Notes: generated from the letters alone by a model not told the origin. A stretch of 64,000 nt of DNA from Egibacter rhizosphaerae (GCF_004322855.1 NZ_CP036402.1:186001-250000); one strand, 5' to 3'; counted from the stretch's first letter, positions 38,530 through 46,855 are shown. Numbers and translations: made by a program.

Positions 38530-39585
38530 CTACCTCGTCGGGGAGACCAGCCCCATGTCGACCGCGGCCAGCACGGCATCCGCCCGCCCGTTGGCATCCA
38601 GCTTGCGGTAGAGGTTGGTGACGTGACGCTCCACCGTCGCCAGGGTCACCCCCAGCGTCGTGGCGATCCGCTTGTTGGCCGCTCCGCGCGCGATCAGCAC
38701 TAGCACCTCCCGCTCCCGCGGGGTCAGCACGACCCCGGGGGGTGGCGGGGCGGCTTCGGCCGGCTGGGGCCGTCCATCGACGAAGGCGAGGATCGACTCG
38801 ACGACCGATCCGGAATCCCGGATGAACGGGTCGTGCTCGTTGCCGTCGAGCACGCGCAGCTCCGCGCCGGGAACCAGGGCGGCGATCTCCTGCCCAGCCG
38901 AGAGGGGCACCGCGCGGTCGTCGCGGTTGTGCAGCACCAGCGTCGGCGCGCGGATGGCGGGCAGCGCCTCGCGCACGTCCATCGTCCACTGGTGATCCAG
39001 GAGCCGGCAGGCCGTCTCCGCCGACGCCGCGGTGCGCTGGAAGCGGTCGAACCATGCCAGGTCCCTGGAGCTGGCGTTGGGCACCAGCCTGCTGGCCAGC
39101 GCGCGCGACCCCAGCCCCCAGTCAAGGCGGATCAGGTGCTTCAGCGCCTCGGACCCCTCGGCGGTACTGATGGCGGTGCCGCGGGCGAAGGCCGAGTAGC
39201 ACACCAGCCGGTCGACACGTTCGGGATAGCGAGCGGCGAACACCGCCGCGGGCGGCGCCCCGAAGGAGTAGCCAATCAGATCGGCCCGGTCGATGCCGGC
39301 TGCGTCCAACACCGCCACCAGCTGGTCGACGTCGTTGTCCAGCGACGGCTCGAACCCCTCACGGTCCGACAACCCGCAGCCGAGCCGGTCGTACCACACG
39401 AACCGGCGCGCCCCCGCGAACTTGGCACGCGCACTCGCCGCCGCCGGATGCGCCCAGCTCTCCTCGAGATGGCACAGCCACCCGGGCAGCATCACCAGTG
39501 CCGGACCGTGACCAACGGTCGCGTACGCCACGCGCGACCCGTCGGCGAGCCGACAGAACTCAACGGTGGCGACGCTCGACCCCAT
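38530..39585 (-). CDS. Alpha/beta-hydrolase fused to a LuxR-type DNA-binding domain
   Basis: This 351-aa fusion has an alpha/beta-hydrolase domain (about 10-270) and a C-terminal LuxR helix-turn-helix (about 285-350). The hydrolase has nucleophile Ser in IGYSFGAPP, Asp in HNRDDRAVP and His in NEHDPFI. The LuxR part has LTPREREVLVLIARGAANKRIA and TVERHVTNLYRKL. Such proteins are thought to sense a hydrolase-type ligand and regulate transcription. Whether the hydrolase is catalytic or only a sensor cannot be told, although the triad looks intact. The ATG at 39585 has AAGGGG upstream. It is distinct from classical AHL-binding LuxR. Confidence 0.9.
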   Translation of the reverse strand: MGSSVATVEFCRLADGSRVAYATVGHGPALVMLPGWLCHLEESWAHPAAASARAKFAGARRFVWYDRLGCGLSDREGFEPSLDNDVDQLVAVLDAAGIDRADLIGYSFGAPPAAVFAARYPERVDRLVCYSAFARGTAISTAEGSEALKHLIRLDWGLGSRALASRLVPNASSRDLAWFDRFQRTAASAETACRLLDHQWTMDVREALPAIRAPTLVLHNRDDRAVPLSAGQEIAALVPGAELRVLDGNEHDPFIRDSGSVVESILAFVDGRPQPAEAAPPPPGVVLTPREREVLVLIARGAANKRIATTLGVTLATVERHVTNLYRKLDANGRADAVLAAVDMGLVSPTR

Positions 39586-39627
39586 GTCGCGCCCCTTCGA
39601 ACCTGCTTCCGCGGCCCTCCACCCCGC

Positions 39628-39649
39628 GCTGGGCCACTGCCGGCCCAGC
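39628..39649 (-). terminator. 8-bp hairpin between tRNA-Val and the hydrolase-LuxR gene
   Basis: GCTGGGCC and GGCCCAGC are separated by 6 nt. It lies 103 bp downstream of tRNA-Val on the minus strand, so it may be a backup terminator before the fusion gene. Confidence 0.35.
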
Positions 39650-39717
39650 ACACTCGGCGACGACGAGTCGGTGCGGCCAGCACGTGACGTCTACCGGGTT
39701 TTCCGGGTCTGCCGCGT

Positions 39718-39741
39718 GGAGGTCGGGCACGCGCCACCTCC
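39718..39741 (-). terminator. Hairpin directly downstream of tRNA-Val
   Basis: GGAGGT and ACCTCC form a 6-bp stem with an inner GGC/GCC, 10 bp after the tRNA 3' end. It is a candidate terminator. Confidence 0.45.
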
Positions 39742-39751
39742 GACAGTGCAG

Positions 39752-39825
39752 TGGGCGCTGCTGGACTCGAACCAGCGACCTCGTGCTTGTAAGGCACGCG
39801 CTCTCGCCATCTGAGCTAAGCGCCC
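39752..39825 (-). tRNA. tRNA-Val (anticodon UAC)
   Basis: The full cloverleaf is present on the minus strand: acceptor GGGCGCT/AGCGCCC with discriminator A, D arm GCTCAGATGGCGAGAGC, anticodon loop CTTACAA (UAC, reading GUA), and T arm GCTGGTTCGAGTCCAGC. CCA is not encoded. The tRNA is 74 nt and stands alone. Confidence 0.95.
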
Positions 39826-39881
39826 GCGACAGGGGTCGAGTCTACCGGTCATCGCCACCGACGCCTCGACGGCCCGGGACC

Positions 39882-39887
39882 TAGGAT
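39882..39887 (+). promoter_or_regulatory. -10 box (TAGGAT) for the DUF3467 gene
   Basis: TAGGAT lies 33 bp before the ATG at 39921, leaving room for a short leader with the AGGAG ribosome site at about 39910. Confidence 0.4.
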
Positions 39888-39920
39888 CCCCTGCAGCCAA
39901 CCCACCAACAGGAGCGCGCG

Positions 39921-40232
39921 ATGAGCGACGATCCCACCCCACCCGAGCCGACCCCGCCCGAGAGCGGGGGTGGACGCCAAGTCAGCGTCCACGTCGATGA
40001 CGAGATGAAGCACGGGGTCTACGCGAACTTCCTGGTGATCAGCCACTCGCCACACGAGTTCACGCTGGACTTCTGCCAGGTGCTGCCCGGCGGCGAGGGC
40101 GGCAAGGCGCGAGCGGAGGTCGTCTCACGAGTGAAGATCGCCCCGACCATGGTCGGCAAGGTCATGAACGCGCTGAACACGAACATGACCACGTACGAGG
40201 ACAAGTACGGGATGGTCCGCGACGTGGGATGA
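39921..40232 (+). CDS. DUF3467-domain protein
   Basis: This 103-aa small protein matches DUF3467: VYANFLVISHSPHEFTLDFCQVLPGG, then RVKIAPTMVGKVMNALNTNMTTYEDKYG. The N-terminal 20 residues are a Pro/Glu-rich disordered tail. The function is not known for any member that I can name. The ATG at 39921 has AGGAG 8 nt upstream, and the last 4 bases overlap the start of the lipoate-ligase-like gene, so the two are co-translated. Confidence 0.88.
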   Translation: MSDDPTPPEPTPPESGGGRQVSVHVDDEMKHGVYANFLVISHSPHEFTLDFCQVLPGGEGGKARAEVVSRVKIAPTMVGKVMNALNTNMTTYEDKYGMVRDVG

Positions 40233-40951
40233 GCCGATCGTGGGTCATCGATCCGCTGGAGGTCGGCGAGCCGACGTCGCTGCTCGCGCGGAGCGAGGCG
40301 CTCCTCGACCGGCTCGCCGACGACCCGGTACCGCGATTGCGCTGGTACCGCGCGAGCCGGACCGCGATCGTGCGGGGCCGAGGGCAACGACACCTGACCC
40401 TGCGCCGCACCGTCGGCATCGAGGAGGTGACCCGCGGCTCCGGCGGTGGTGCGGTGCTGCTCGATCCGGGGATGCTCTCACTCGACGTGCTCCTGCCCGC
40501 GGATGATGAGTGGCTCGGTCCGCGTGGCACGCACGAGCTGAGCGGGGTCTTCCTCACCGTCGGGGAGGCCTGGCGCACCGCGCTCGCCGACCTCGGCGTG
40601 CCCGATCTCACGGTCCATCCCGACGCCGCTCCCCCGCCGGGCACCGACCCCCGCGCGCAGCTCCTGGCGGCCGTCTGCTACGCGGTCCCCGGACGCGGGG
40701 AGGTCCTGGTTGGCGGCCGCAAGCTCGTCGGCCTCGCCCAACGTCGACGCCGTCACGGCGCGCTGGTGCAGTGCGGACTCCTGCGCCGGTGGTGCCCCGA
40801 GCGCCTCCTGGCCGCGCTGGGAGCCGATCCGTCCGATCCCGAGATCCACGACGCGGCCGTCGGGCTCGACGACGTCCTGGATCCACCCCCTGACGACACG
40901 ACGATCGTGCGCACGGTGGAACGGGCGTTCACCGACCGTGTGGATGGGTAG
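40229..40951 (+). CDS. Lipoate-protein ligase A-family protein
   Basis: This 240-aa BPL/LPL-fold protein has the RGSGGGAVLLDPG loop that replaces RRxGGGAV, and GEVLVGGRKLVGLAQRRRRHGALVQCGLLR with the catalytic-type Lys (as in KKISGSAQ). The family attaches lipoate or octanoate to E2 and GcvH proteins, or transfers octanoyl. The C-terminal accessory domain is short or missing, as in LplA-like amidotransferases, and the specific role is unclear. It is translationally coupled to the DUF3467 gene by a 4-bp overlap and lies 11 bp before otsA. Confidence 0.85.
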   Translation: MSRSWVIDPLEVGEPTSLLARSEALLDRLADDPVPRLRWYRASRTAIVRGRGQRHLTLRRTVGIEEVTRGSGGGAVLLDPGMLSLDVLLPADDEWLGPRGTHELSGVFLTVGEAWRTALADLGVPDLTVHPDAAPPPGTDPRAQLLAAVCYAVPGRGEVLVGGRKLVGLAQRRRRHGALVQCGLLRRWCPERLLAALGADPSDPEIHDAAVGLDDVLDPPPDDTTIVRTVERAFTDRVDG

Positions 40952-40962
40952 GAGGCCACACC

Positions 40963-42402
40963 ATGCAGACCGATCAGCTTCTCATCGCCAGCAACCGCGG
41001 TCCGGTGCGCTTCGCGTACGACGAGAACGGCGACCTCGAGAGTCGGCGGGGGTTCGGCGGCCTGGTGACCGCGCTCGGGGGCGCGTTGCAGGACGAGCCG
41101 GGCACCTGGGTGTCGGTCGCTCTGTCGGACACCGATCGCCGGGTGGCCGCCGAGCATCCGGGCACCTTCGAGGTCGACGCGGACGGCAGCCGCTTCCGCC
41201 TGTCGCTCGTCGATCCCGGGTACGAGCGCTTCGAGGCGTACTACAACCGCATCGCCAACGAGCTGCTGTGGTTCACCGTGCACGGCATGTGGAACGCGCC
41301 GTACGAACCCCACCGCCCGTGGTCGTCGGACTGGCGCGACGGCTACCTGCCGGTCAACCGGCAGGTCGCCGAGGCCGTCCTGGAGGCCGGCGGCGACCGG
41401 CCCGAGGTCCACTTGCACGACTACCACCTGCTCACCGCCGGCAGGACGATCCGCGCCCACTGGCCCGAGGCGCCGATCCTCAGCTACATCCACACCCCGT
41501 GGGCGCGGCCCCGTGAGCTCGCGATGCTGCCCGACGAGGTGGCCCGCGACGCCCTCGAGGGCCTGTTGCAGGCCGACGTCGTCGTGACCAGCGCACCCGA
41601 ATGGTCCTCGGCCCTGCGGCGATGCACCCACGAGACCCTCGGCGCGCGCCTCTCCGGCGAGACCGTGGAGCACGAATGGGGCCGCACGCGTGTGACCGAC
41701 GTCGTGCTCGGCGTCGACGAGACCGCCCTGGTGAGCGCGGCCGACGCGCCCGCGACCCGGGAGGCCGGGGAGCGACTCGACGCCTCCCGTGACGGACGTC
41801 GGCTGATCGTGCGCGTCGACCGGACCGACCTGTCGAAGAACATCGCGCGTGGCCTGCAGGCGTTCGAGCTCCTCCTGGAACGCCATCCCGAGCACCGCGA
41901 GCGCGTTCAGCACCTCGCGATCTGCAATCCCTCGCGCCAGTCCGTACCGGCCTACCGGGCCTACGTCGAGCACTGCGAGCAGCTCGCCGCACGGATCGCC
42001 GAGCGCTTCGGCGAGCAGACGATCGACCTGCGCGTCGTGGACGACTACCCGGCGGCGATCGCGGCGCTGCAGCGCTACGACGTGCTGCTCGCGAACCCCG
42101 TCCGCGACGGGACCAACCTGGTGGCCAAGGAGGGCCCGGCACTCAACCACGCGGACGGGGTTCTGGTGCTCTCACGAGAGGCGGGCGCGGTGACGACGCT
42201 GTCCGGCGGCGCGATCACCGTGAACCCGTTCGACGTGGAGGATCAAGCAGCCGCGCTACACCTGGCGCTCACGATGGACGCTGGCGAACGCGCCGAGCGG
42301 GCCAATCGCCTGCGAGGTGCCGTGACCATCGGCGCGCCCGAGGAGTGGCTGGGCGAACAGCGGCGTCTGCTGCGCGAGGCGGTCGAGGCCCGCCGAGGGT
42401 GA
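40963..42402 (+). CDS. otsA: Trehalose-6-phosphate synthase (GT20)
   Basis: This 479-aa retaining glycosyltransferase forms trehalose-6-phosphate from nucleotide-glucose and glucose-6-phosphate. GT20 features include SNRGPV and RRGFGGLVTALGGAL at the N-terminus, HDYHLLTAG at about 146-154, VDRTDLSKNIARGLQAFE at about 285 with the Lys that contacts donor phosphate, and NPVRDGTNLVAKEG near 385. The usual FLHIPFP is YIHTPWARP, so glucosylglycerol-phosphate synthase activity is an alternative. It lies 11 bp after the lipoate-ligase-like gene and is convergent with otsB, 14 bp away. Confidence 0.9.
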   Translation: MQTDQLLIASNRGPVRFAYDENGDLESRRGFGGLVTALGGALQDEPGTWVSVALSDTDRRVAAEHPGTFEVDADGSRFRLSLVDPGYERFEAYYNRIANELLWFTVHGMWNAPYEPHRPWSSDWRDGYLPVNRQVAEAVLEAGGDRPEVHLHDYHLLTAGRTIRAHWPEAPILSYIHTPWARPRELAMLPDEVARDALEGLLQADVVVTSAPEWSSALRRCTHETLGARLSGETVEHEWGRTRVTDVVLGVDETALVSAADAPATREAGERLDASRDGRRLIVRVDRTDLSKNIARGLQAFELLLERHPEHRERVQHLAICNPSRQSVPAYRAYVEHCEQLAARIAERFGEQTIDLRVVDDYPAAIAALQRYDVLLANPVRDGTNLVAKEGPALNHADGVLVLSREAGAVTTLSGGAITVNPFDVEDQAAALHLALTMDAGERAERANRLRGAVTIGAPEEWLGEQRRLLREAVEARRG

Positions 42403-42416
42403 GCCATCCGGCGAGG

Positions 42417-43196
42417 TCAGGGAGCGAGACGGGCCGCGAGGCCATCGAGCCAGGTCCCGAACGCGGCCACCCCGTCGAGGAGCACGTCGCAGGCGGCCCG
42501 GACCTCGTCCGCCGTCTCGACGCCGTGGTCGACGCCGATCGCGATGCCTCCCCGCCGACGAGCCGCCGCGAACGCGGGGATGTCGCCACGGTCGTCCCCC
42601 GCGTAGGCGACCACCGCCGCGTCGGCAGCCACGCGGGCGACCACGTCGCCCTTGTCGACCGGAACGGGCGGACGCAGCTCCGCGACGAGCTTGCCCGGCT
42701 CGGCCGTCAGCCCGGTGGCCTCGGCGATCGTGTCGACGGTGACCCCGACGATCAGCTCGGCCCGCGCGTGATCGAGGGCGTGACGCCAGTGCACCGCGAC
42801 CGAGCGCCCCTTGTCCTCGATCACGATGCCGGGATGACCGTCCAGTTCGGTGGCGAGCCACGCCTTCGCCTCACCGACGGCGTCCTCCCACGGAGCGACG
42901 TCGGGATGCGGCCTTACCGTCCCGTCGGCCTCGGCCTCCTCCAACCCATAGAGGCCGTAGAGTGCAATCCCCTCGATGGCAGCCCGCTCGAGGAGGAAGC
43001 CGGCCGGACGGCCCGATACGAGCGCGACGCGGCCCAGCCGTCGCGCGAGCAGCCACAGCGCCTCCCGGGTCCCCTCCGGCAGCGCGGAGTCCGCAGGGTC
43101 GTCGACGATCGGGGCGAGGGTCCCGTCGAAGTCACAGCACAACGCGGTGCGCCCGGGGTCGGCGGCGAGCCGCTGAGCGGCTTCCTCGGGGGTCAT
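42417..43196 (-). CDS. otsB: Trehalose-6-phosphate phosphatase
   Basis: This 259-aa HAD phosphatase completes trehalose synthesis. Motifs are CCDFDGTLAPIVDDP (nucleophile Asp near residue 22), LVSGRPAGFL, the OtsB-typical YGLYGLEE, VEDKG-like VIEDKGRSVAVHWR, the Lys in PVDKGDVV and YAGDDRGDIPAF. The ATG at 43196 overlaps the end of the cyclo-ligase gene by 4 bp, so it is co-translated with it, on the strand opposite otsA. The two trehalose genes thus meet tail to tail. Confidence 0.94.
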   Translation of the reverse strand: MTPEEAAQRLAADPGRTALCCDFDGTLAPIVDDPADSALPEGTREALWLLARRLGRVALVSGRPAGFLLERAAIEGIALYGLYGLEEAEADGTVRPHPDVAPWEDAVGEAKAWLATELDGHPGIVIEDKGRSVAVHWRHALDHARAELIVGVTVDTIAEATGLTAEPGKLVAELRPPVPVDKGDVVARVAADAAVVAYAGDDRGDIPAFAAARRRGGIAIGVDHGVETADEVRAACDVLLDGVAAFGTWLDGLAARLAP

Positions 43197-43954
43197 GCGC
43201 GCCCGACGAGCCGCCGGAGCAACGGGATCGCGGCGATCTTCTCGTCGGTCAGCGCGTCCCACGCGATCTCGGCCGGTCGGGGCCGCTCACGGGGGCAGCG
43301 GATCACCTCGGTGGGAGTGACGATCACGTCGACGGTGGTGTCGTGTTCGGCCAGCGGGATTCGGTCGGCTTCGACGACCTGCAGGGGATGGACCGTGGTC
43401 GCCACCACGGTGTCCTCGGTGACCACGCCGGCCTCGACGGCGAGCGCGAGCTCGAGGTCGGCGAACCCGCCACCCTTGCCGAGACGCGCGCCGCGCCGAT
43501 CCACGGCGACGCACCCGCTCACGACGAGGTCGACGGGCTCCATCTCGTCGACACCGACGAGCTCGCCGTGCGCCTCCCCTCCCTTGATGGAGGCCGCGTC
43601 CCGGGGTGCGACCTCGAGCCGGTCGGGATCCAGGCGCAGGAAGGGCTTCTCACCCGCCAGGCGTGGCACCGCGAGGTAGCACACCAACCCGTCCTCGAGC
43701 GCGCGGGCTCGCACCGGCCGCTGTGGGGCATCCGGGTTGGCCTTAACCGCGTCGGCCCGATCCCACTCCGGCAGCGCAGCCAGCCGCTGCGCCGCCTCCT
43801 CGGCGCCGGAGAAGTTCGGGATGCGGTTGCGCGCGCCCGGGAACCGCGCCGCACCGGCGTCGGACAGCGCCTGCCAGACCTCCTCACGCAGCGCCCGCTT
43901 GGCCCCGAGGACCGCGGGGTCGCCCCCGGCGTCGGCGTCGTGGTCACGGCTCAC
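43193..43954 (-). CDS. 5-formyltetrahydrofolate cyclo-ligase family protein
   Basis: This 253-aa protein of the MTHFS family is expected to convert 5-formyl-THF to 5,10-methenyl-THF with ATP. Seen are AKRALREEVWQAL at the start, DAVKANPDAPQRPVRARAL, and the signature RRGARLGKGGGFADLELAL, the equivalent of the LGKGGGYYD phosphate-binding motif. It is longer than Escherichia coli YgfA, resembling the archaeal/actinobacterial form. The GTG start at 43954 has AAGGGAG 8 nt upstream. It is translationally coupled to otsB by 4 bp overlap. Confidence 0.9.
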   Translation of the reverse strand: MSRDHDADAGGDPAVLGAKRALREEVWQALSDAGAARFPGARNRIPNFSGAEEAAQRLAALPEWDRADAVKANPDAPQRPVRARALEDGLVCYLAVPRLAGEKPFLRLDPDRLEVAPRDAASIKGGEAHGELVGVDEMEPVDLVVSGCVAVDRRGARLGKGGGFADLELALAVEAGVVTEDTVVATTVHPLQVVEADRIPLAEHDTTVDVIVTPTEVIRCPRERPRPAEIAWDALTDEKIAAIPLLRRLVGRA

Positions 43955-43991
43955 GCGCGCAGGCTCCCTTCGGCGCCGGGTCCGGGCGGGC

Positions 43992-44771
43992 TCACGTTGG
44001 CTGCGCCGACCAGTCGAGGCCGAGCCGACCCCCGTCGGCGCCGCGCTCGGCCGCGACGATCTCGGCGATGATCGACAGGGCGATCTCGGCGGGCGTCCGG
44101 CTGCCGATGTCGAGCCCAACGGGCGCGCGCAGCTTCGCGATGTGCGCCTCCGGCACTCCCTGTGCGCGTAGTGTCCGCACCGCGTCGGGCGCGTGGCGGC
44201 GGCTGCCGAGCATCCCCACGAAGTAGGCCTCGCTGGCGAGTGCGACGCGGAGGACCTCCTCGACCCAGGGGGCGTCGTGGTCGGTGACGAGCACGGCATC
44301 CGAGGACCCCGGCGGGGCGTTCAGCAGGTACCGCTCAGGGTCGTCGGCGCGCACCTCGACGCCGGCGGGAACCGTCGCGTCACCCCCCGGGCCGACGAGC
44401 GTGACCCGCCGCTCCAGCCGGCGCGCCAGCGCGGCCACCTCACGACCGACCGGGGTCGTGCCGAGGATCAGCACCGCGGGTTCGGGCTCGTGCACCTCCG
44501 CGAACAGCTCGAGGGCACGCTCGTGCCCGTGCTCGTCGAAGTCGAGGCGCCGGCGCAGTGGTTCGCCGCCCGCGAGAGCCTCGCCGGCGAGCCGCCGCCC
44601 GGCGTGGTCGAACTCACTGCACCCGAGGGTGCCGGCGACCGGGCCCTGGTCGGTCACGACGAGCTTGGCGCCCGGATGGCTCGGCGCGTCCCCGGCGACC
44701 TCGAGCACGGTGACGAGGACCGCTCGCTCCCCCCGGCCGCGAGCCTTGGCCAGCGCATCGTAGATCTCCAT
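43992..44771 (-). CDS. XdhC/CoxI-family protein
   Basis: This 259-aa protein is of the type that loads or sulfurates the molybdenum cofactor for xanthine dehydrogenase and CO dehydrogenase. The XdhC N-domain motif GTLGCSEFDHAGRRL is at about 48-62. The C-domain is a Rossmann fold with LILGTTPVGREVAALARRL, then ALASEAYFVGMLGSRRHA and LRAPVGLDIGSRTPAEIALSI. The Cys in GCSEFD is the expected cofactor site. No molybdenum hydroxylase or moaD/mob genes are adjacent. The ATG has GGAGG upstream, and a TAGGCT box overlaps the stop of the preceding gene. Confidence 0.92.
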   Translation of the reverse strand: MEIYDALAKARGRGERAVLVTVLEVAGDAPSHPGAKLVVTDQGPVAGTLGCSEFDHAGRRLAGEALAGGEPLRRRLDFDEHGHERALELFAEVHEPEPAVLILGTTPVGREVAALARRLERRVTLVGPGGDATVPAGVEVRADDPERYLLNAPPGSSDAVLVTDHDAPWVEEVLRVALASEAYFVGMLGSRRHAPDAVRTLRAQGVPEAHIAKLRAPVGLDIGSRTPAEIALSIIAEIVAAERGADGGRLGLDWSAQPT

Positions 44772-44786
44772 CGTGATCCTCCGAGC

Positions 44787-46268
44787 CTATCCCGACTCGT
44801 CGGGGCCGCCCTCGTCCTCGGGCCCGTCGGCGGCGCGCGGGCACGGTGGGTGCACCCCGTCGCGGGTGCGCGCCCCACAGGCCGCGACGAGATCCACGAC
44901 CGCGTCGTGCAGGTGGCCGGCGAGGTCCTCGACGTCGGGCACCGCGCGCCGGTCACCGAGCAGCCCGAAGCACAGCGAGCCCGCATACGAGCTCACCGCG
45001 ACCGACAGGCCCGCGTCGCCGGCCAGCGGGATGAACGGGTGGCTGGCCTCGAGCGGCACGCCAGCCAGCCACCGTGGTGACTGCGGGCCGGGCGCGTTCG
45101 ACAGCGCGAGGTTGTAGCGCTGCTCGCCGATCGCGAGGCGGGCGGCGATCGCGTGCAGGCCCGGCGGACCGAATCCGGCGACCTTCGCGAGCCGGTCCGC
45201 GGCAACCGCCTGACCGCTGTCGCGCAGGTGCGCGAGCTCCCCCATCACGCGGTACAGGCGCGCGACGGGGTCCATCTCCATGACCGGCAGGGGCGCGAGC
45301 ACCCCCACCGCCCCCTCCCGGAGCGTGTGCGCGCCGGGCAGCGGTTCGCCCGTGCCGGCCTCCTCCACACGCACCGGCACCATGACCCGCAGGTCGAGGT
45401 CCTTCGTATCGTAGCCACGATTGCGCAGCAGCCGCCCGACGGCGTCGCCCACGACCGCCACGACCGCGTCGTTGATCGTCCCCCCGTACGCGCTGCGTAC
45501 GTCGCGCAGCTGGGCGAGCTCCGCGTACGCGAACGCGAACCGTCGGTGGCGGGTGAGCGGCCGGTTCAGCGGGCTGGGCGGTGCGGTCCGCGCCGCGCGC
45601 GCCACGAGCCCGAGCGCGGACGTCGCGACCGCCGAAGCGGCTGCGCGTGCCTGCGCGGGCCGCCGTACCGCACCGCCGGCCCGCGCACCGAGTCGTACCG
45701 CCGCGACGGTGCGCTCCCGCACCGCATCGACGGTCAGCTCCAGCGGGGAAGGCGGCGGCTCGGGCTCCGAGTCGATCCTGGGGGCGGAGGCCTCCTCCGC
45801 GTCGGGCGCCTCGTCGAGCAGGGCGGCGAACGGATCCCCCTCCTGCTCCTGTTCCGCCGCCATGACGAGGTGGATCTTGCCGAACAGGGCGGTGCGGCCG
45901 CCCTCGAGCCCTTTGATGACGTACAGCTCCCACAGGGGGTAGGACCGGTCGAGTTGTCGCCCGATGAGGCGTGAGACGTAATCCCCGAGCTGCTCGAGTG
46001 TCCCGGGCGACGGTAGCGCCGCGTGCCGCAAGTGGTAGCTCAGGTCGAAGGCGGGTGCGTCGATCCACACGGGCTTGCCGCCCAGCGGCGTCGGACGCAG
46101 GAGCTGACGGGCTCGCGGGACCCGGGGGAGGCGCTCGCGCAGGCGATCGTGCACGCTCGTGGAGTCGAGCCCGGGCCCGAAGATGCTCACCCCTCCGGTG
46201 TGCAGGAGCGTCGATGGCGATTCGAGGGCGAGCAGCGACGCATCCAGCGCCCCGAGGCGGTCGTGCAT
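44787..46268 (-). CDS. WS/DGAT-like acyltransferase lacking the catalytic HHxxxDG
   Basis: This 493-aa protein has the wax ester synthase/diacylglycerol acyltransferase fold. The N-domain opens with LGALDASLLALESPSTLLHTGGVSIF and has the RPLWELYVI-like SYPLWELYVIKGLEGG. The C-domain has the NDAVVAVVGDAVGRLLRNRG-type ND motif, the LSNAPGPQSPRWLAG that matches the SNVPGP motif, and VAVSSYAGSLCFGLLGDR. The catalytic HHxxxDG at the expected place (about residue 160) reads IHLVMAAEQE: the first His is kept, but the catalytic second His, the Asp and the Gly are gone. It may be inactive or have another role. The start is ATG 46268. Confidence 0.85.
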   Translation of the reverse strand: MHDRLGALDASLLALESPSTLLHTGGVSIFGPGLDSTSVHDRLRERLPRVPRARQLLRPTPLGGKPVWIDAPAFDLSYHLRHAALPSPGTLEQLGDYVSRLIGRQLDRSYPLWELYVIKGLEGGRTALFGKIHLVMAAEQEQEGDPFAALLDEAPDAEEASAPRIDSEPEPPPSPLELTVDAVRERTVAAVRLGARAGGAVRRPAQARAAASAVATSALGLVARAARTAPPSPLNRPLTRHRRFAFAYAELAQLRDVRSAYGGTINDAVVAVVGDAVGRLLRNRGYDTKDLDLRVMVPVRVEEAGTGEPLPGAHTLREGAVGVLAPLPVMEMDPVARLYRVMGELAHLRDSGQAVAADRLAKVAGFGPPGLHAIAARLAIGEQRYNLALSNAPGPQSPRWLAGVPLEASHPFIPLAGDAGLSVAVSSYAGSLCFGLLGDRRAVPDVEDLAGHLHDAVVDLVAACGARTRDGVHPPCPRAADGPEDEGGPDESG

Positions 46269-46286
46269 GGGCCCCCCACGGCACGG

Positions 46287-46325
46287 AGACTGGCGATGTC
46301 CGCAGGCCGCGGACGTCGCCAGTCT
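46287..46325 (-). terminator. Long hairpin after the 137-aa protein gene
   Basis: A 17-bp stem (16 of 17 paired, 5-nt loop AGGCC) runs from 46287 to 46325, starting in the stop codon of the 137-aa gene and ending 18 bp before the WS/DGAT start. It is a likely terminator or attenuator between the two. Confidence 0.6.
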
Positions 46326-46737
46326 AGAGTCCGGTGACCCCCAGCCGTCGGTTGAGCGCATCGAGCGTGGCCCTGGCCGCCAGCAACGCGGGATCGTCCC
46401 CGTCGTCGACCACCGCCCCGGCATACCGCATCGGCACGCCCGCGACCTCCACGCGGGGCATCGCCACGACGAGGTCGGGCAGCTCGGCGGCGGTGTGCAC
46501 CACGGCCGCCCACTCGAGCGCGAACGTCACCGCGGACGGAGTCAGTTGATCGAGGGCCTGCAGCGTCGCGCCACCGGCCGCCACGACCCGTTCGTGCCGG
46601 CGGTCACCGGCGTCCCCGCTCGACGGACCCGGGGCCTCCCCCACGTACAGCTCGCGTTCCCACTCGAGGGCGACGCGCACGGGATCGTCCCCATCCACGG
46701 AGACGAGCAGCGGTCGGATGGCTCCGATGTCACCCAT
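46324..46737 (-). CDS. Hypothetical protein, 137 aa
   Basis: This soluble alpha/beta protein, family not recognised, opens with MGDIGAIRPLLVSVDGDD and ends in LLAARATLDALNRRLGV. There are no signal, membrane or metal motifs. The ATG at 46737 has GAGGAG 9 nt upstream. The longer frame upstream runs through the tRNA-Gly gene and is rejected. A strong hairpin overlaps its stop, suggesting it is transcribed separately from the WS/DGAT gene that follows. Confidence 0.65.
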   Translation of the reverse strand: MGDIGAIRPLLVSVDGDDPVRVALEWERELYVGEAPGPSSGDAGDRRHERVVAAGGATLQALDQLTPSAVTFALEWAAVVHTAAELPDLVVAMPRVEVAGVPMRYAGAVVDDGDDPALLAARATLDALNRRLGVTGL

Positions 46738-46827
46738 GGCTGCCGCTCCTCGCCCCCGGCATCCGGACGGCGTCGGGGCCCTACCCGCGGGACCGGCGCC
46801 GTCGTCCCTGGTCCGCCCGACACACGT

Positions 46828-46850
46828 CGACCCCGGCCACACCGGGGTCG
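46828..46850 (-). terminator. Terminator hairpin after tRNA-Gly
   Basis: CGACCCCGG and CCGGGGTCG form a perfect 9-bp stem with a 5-nt loop, 5 bp after the tRNA 3' end on the minus strand. Confidence 0.6.
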
Positions 46851-46855
46851 GACCG

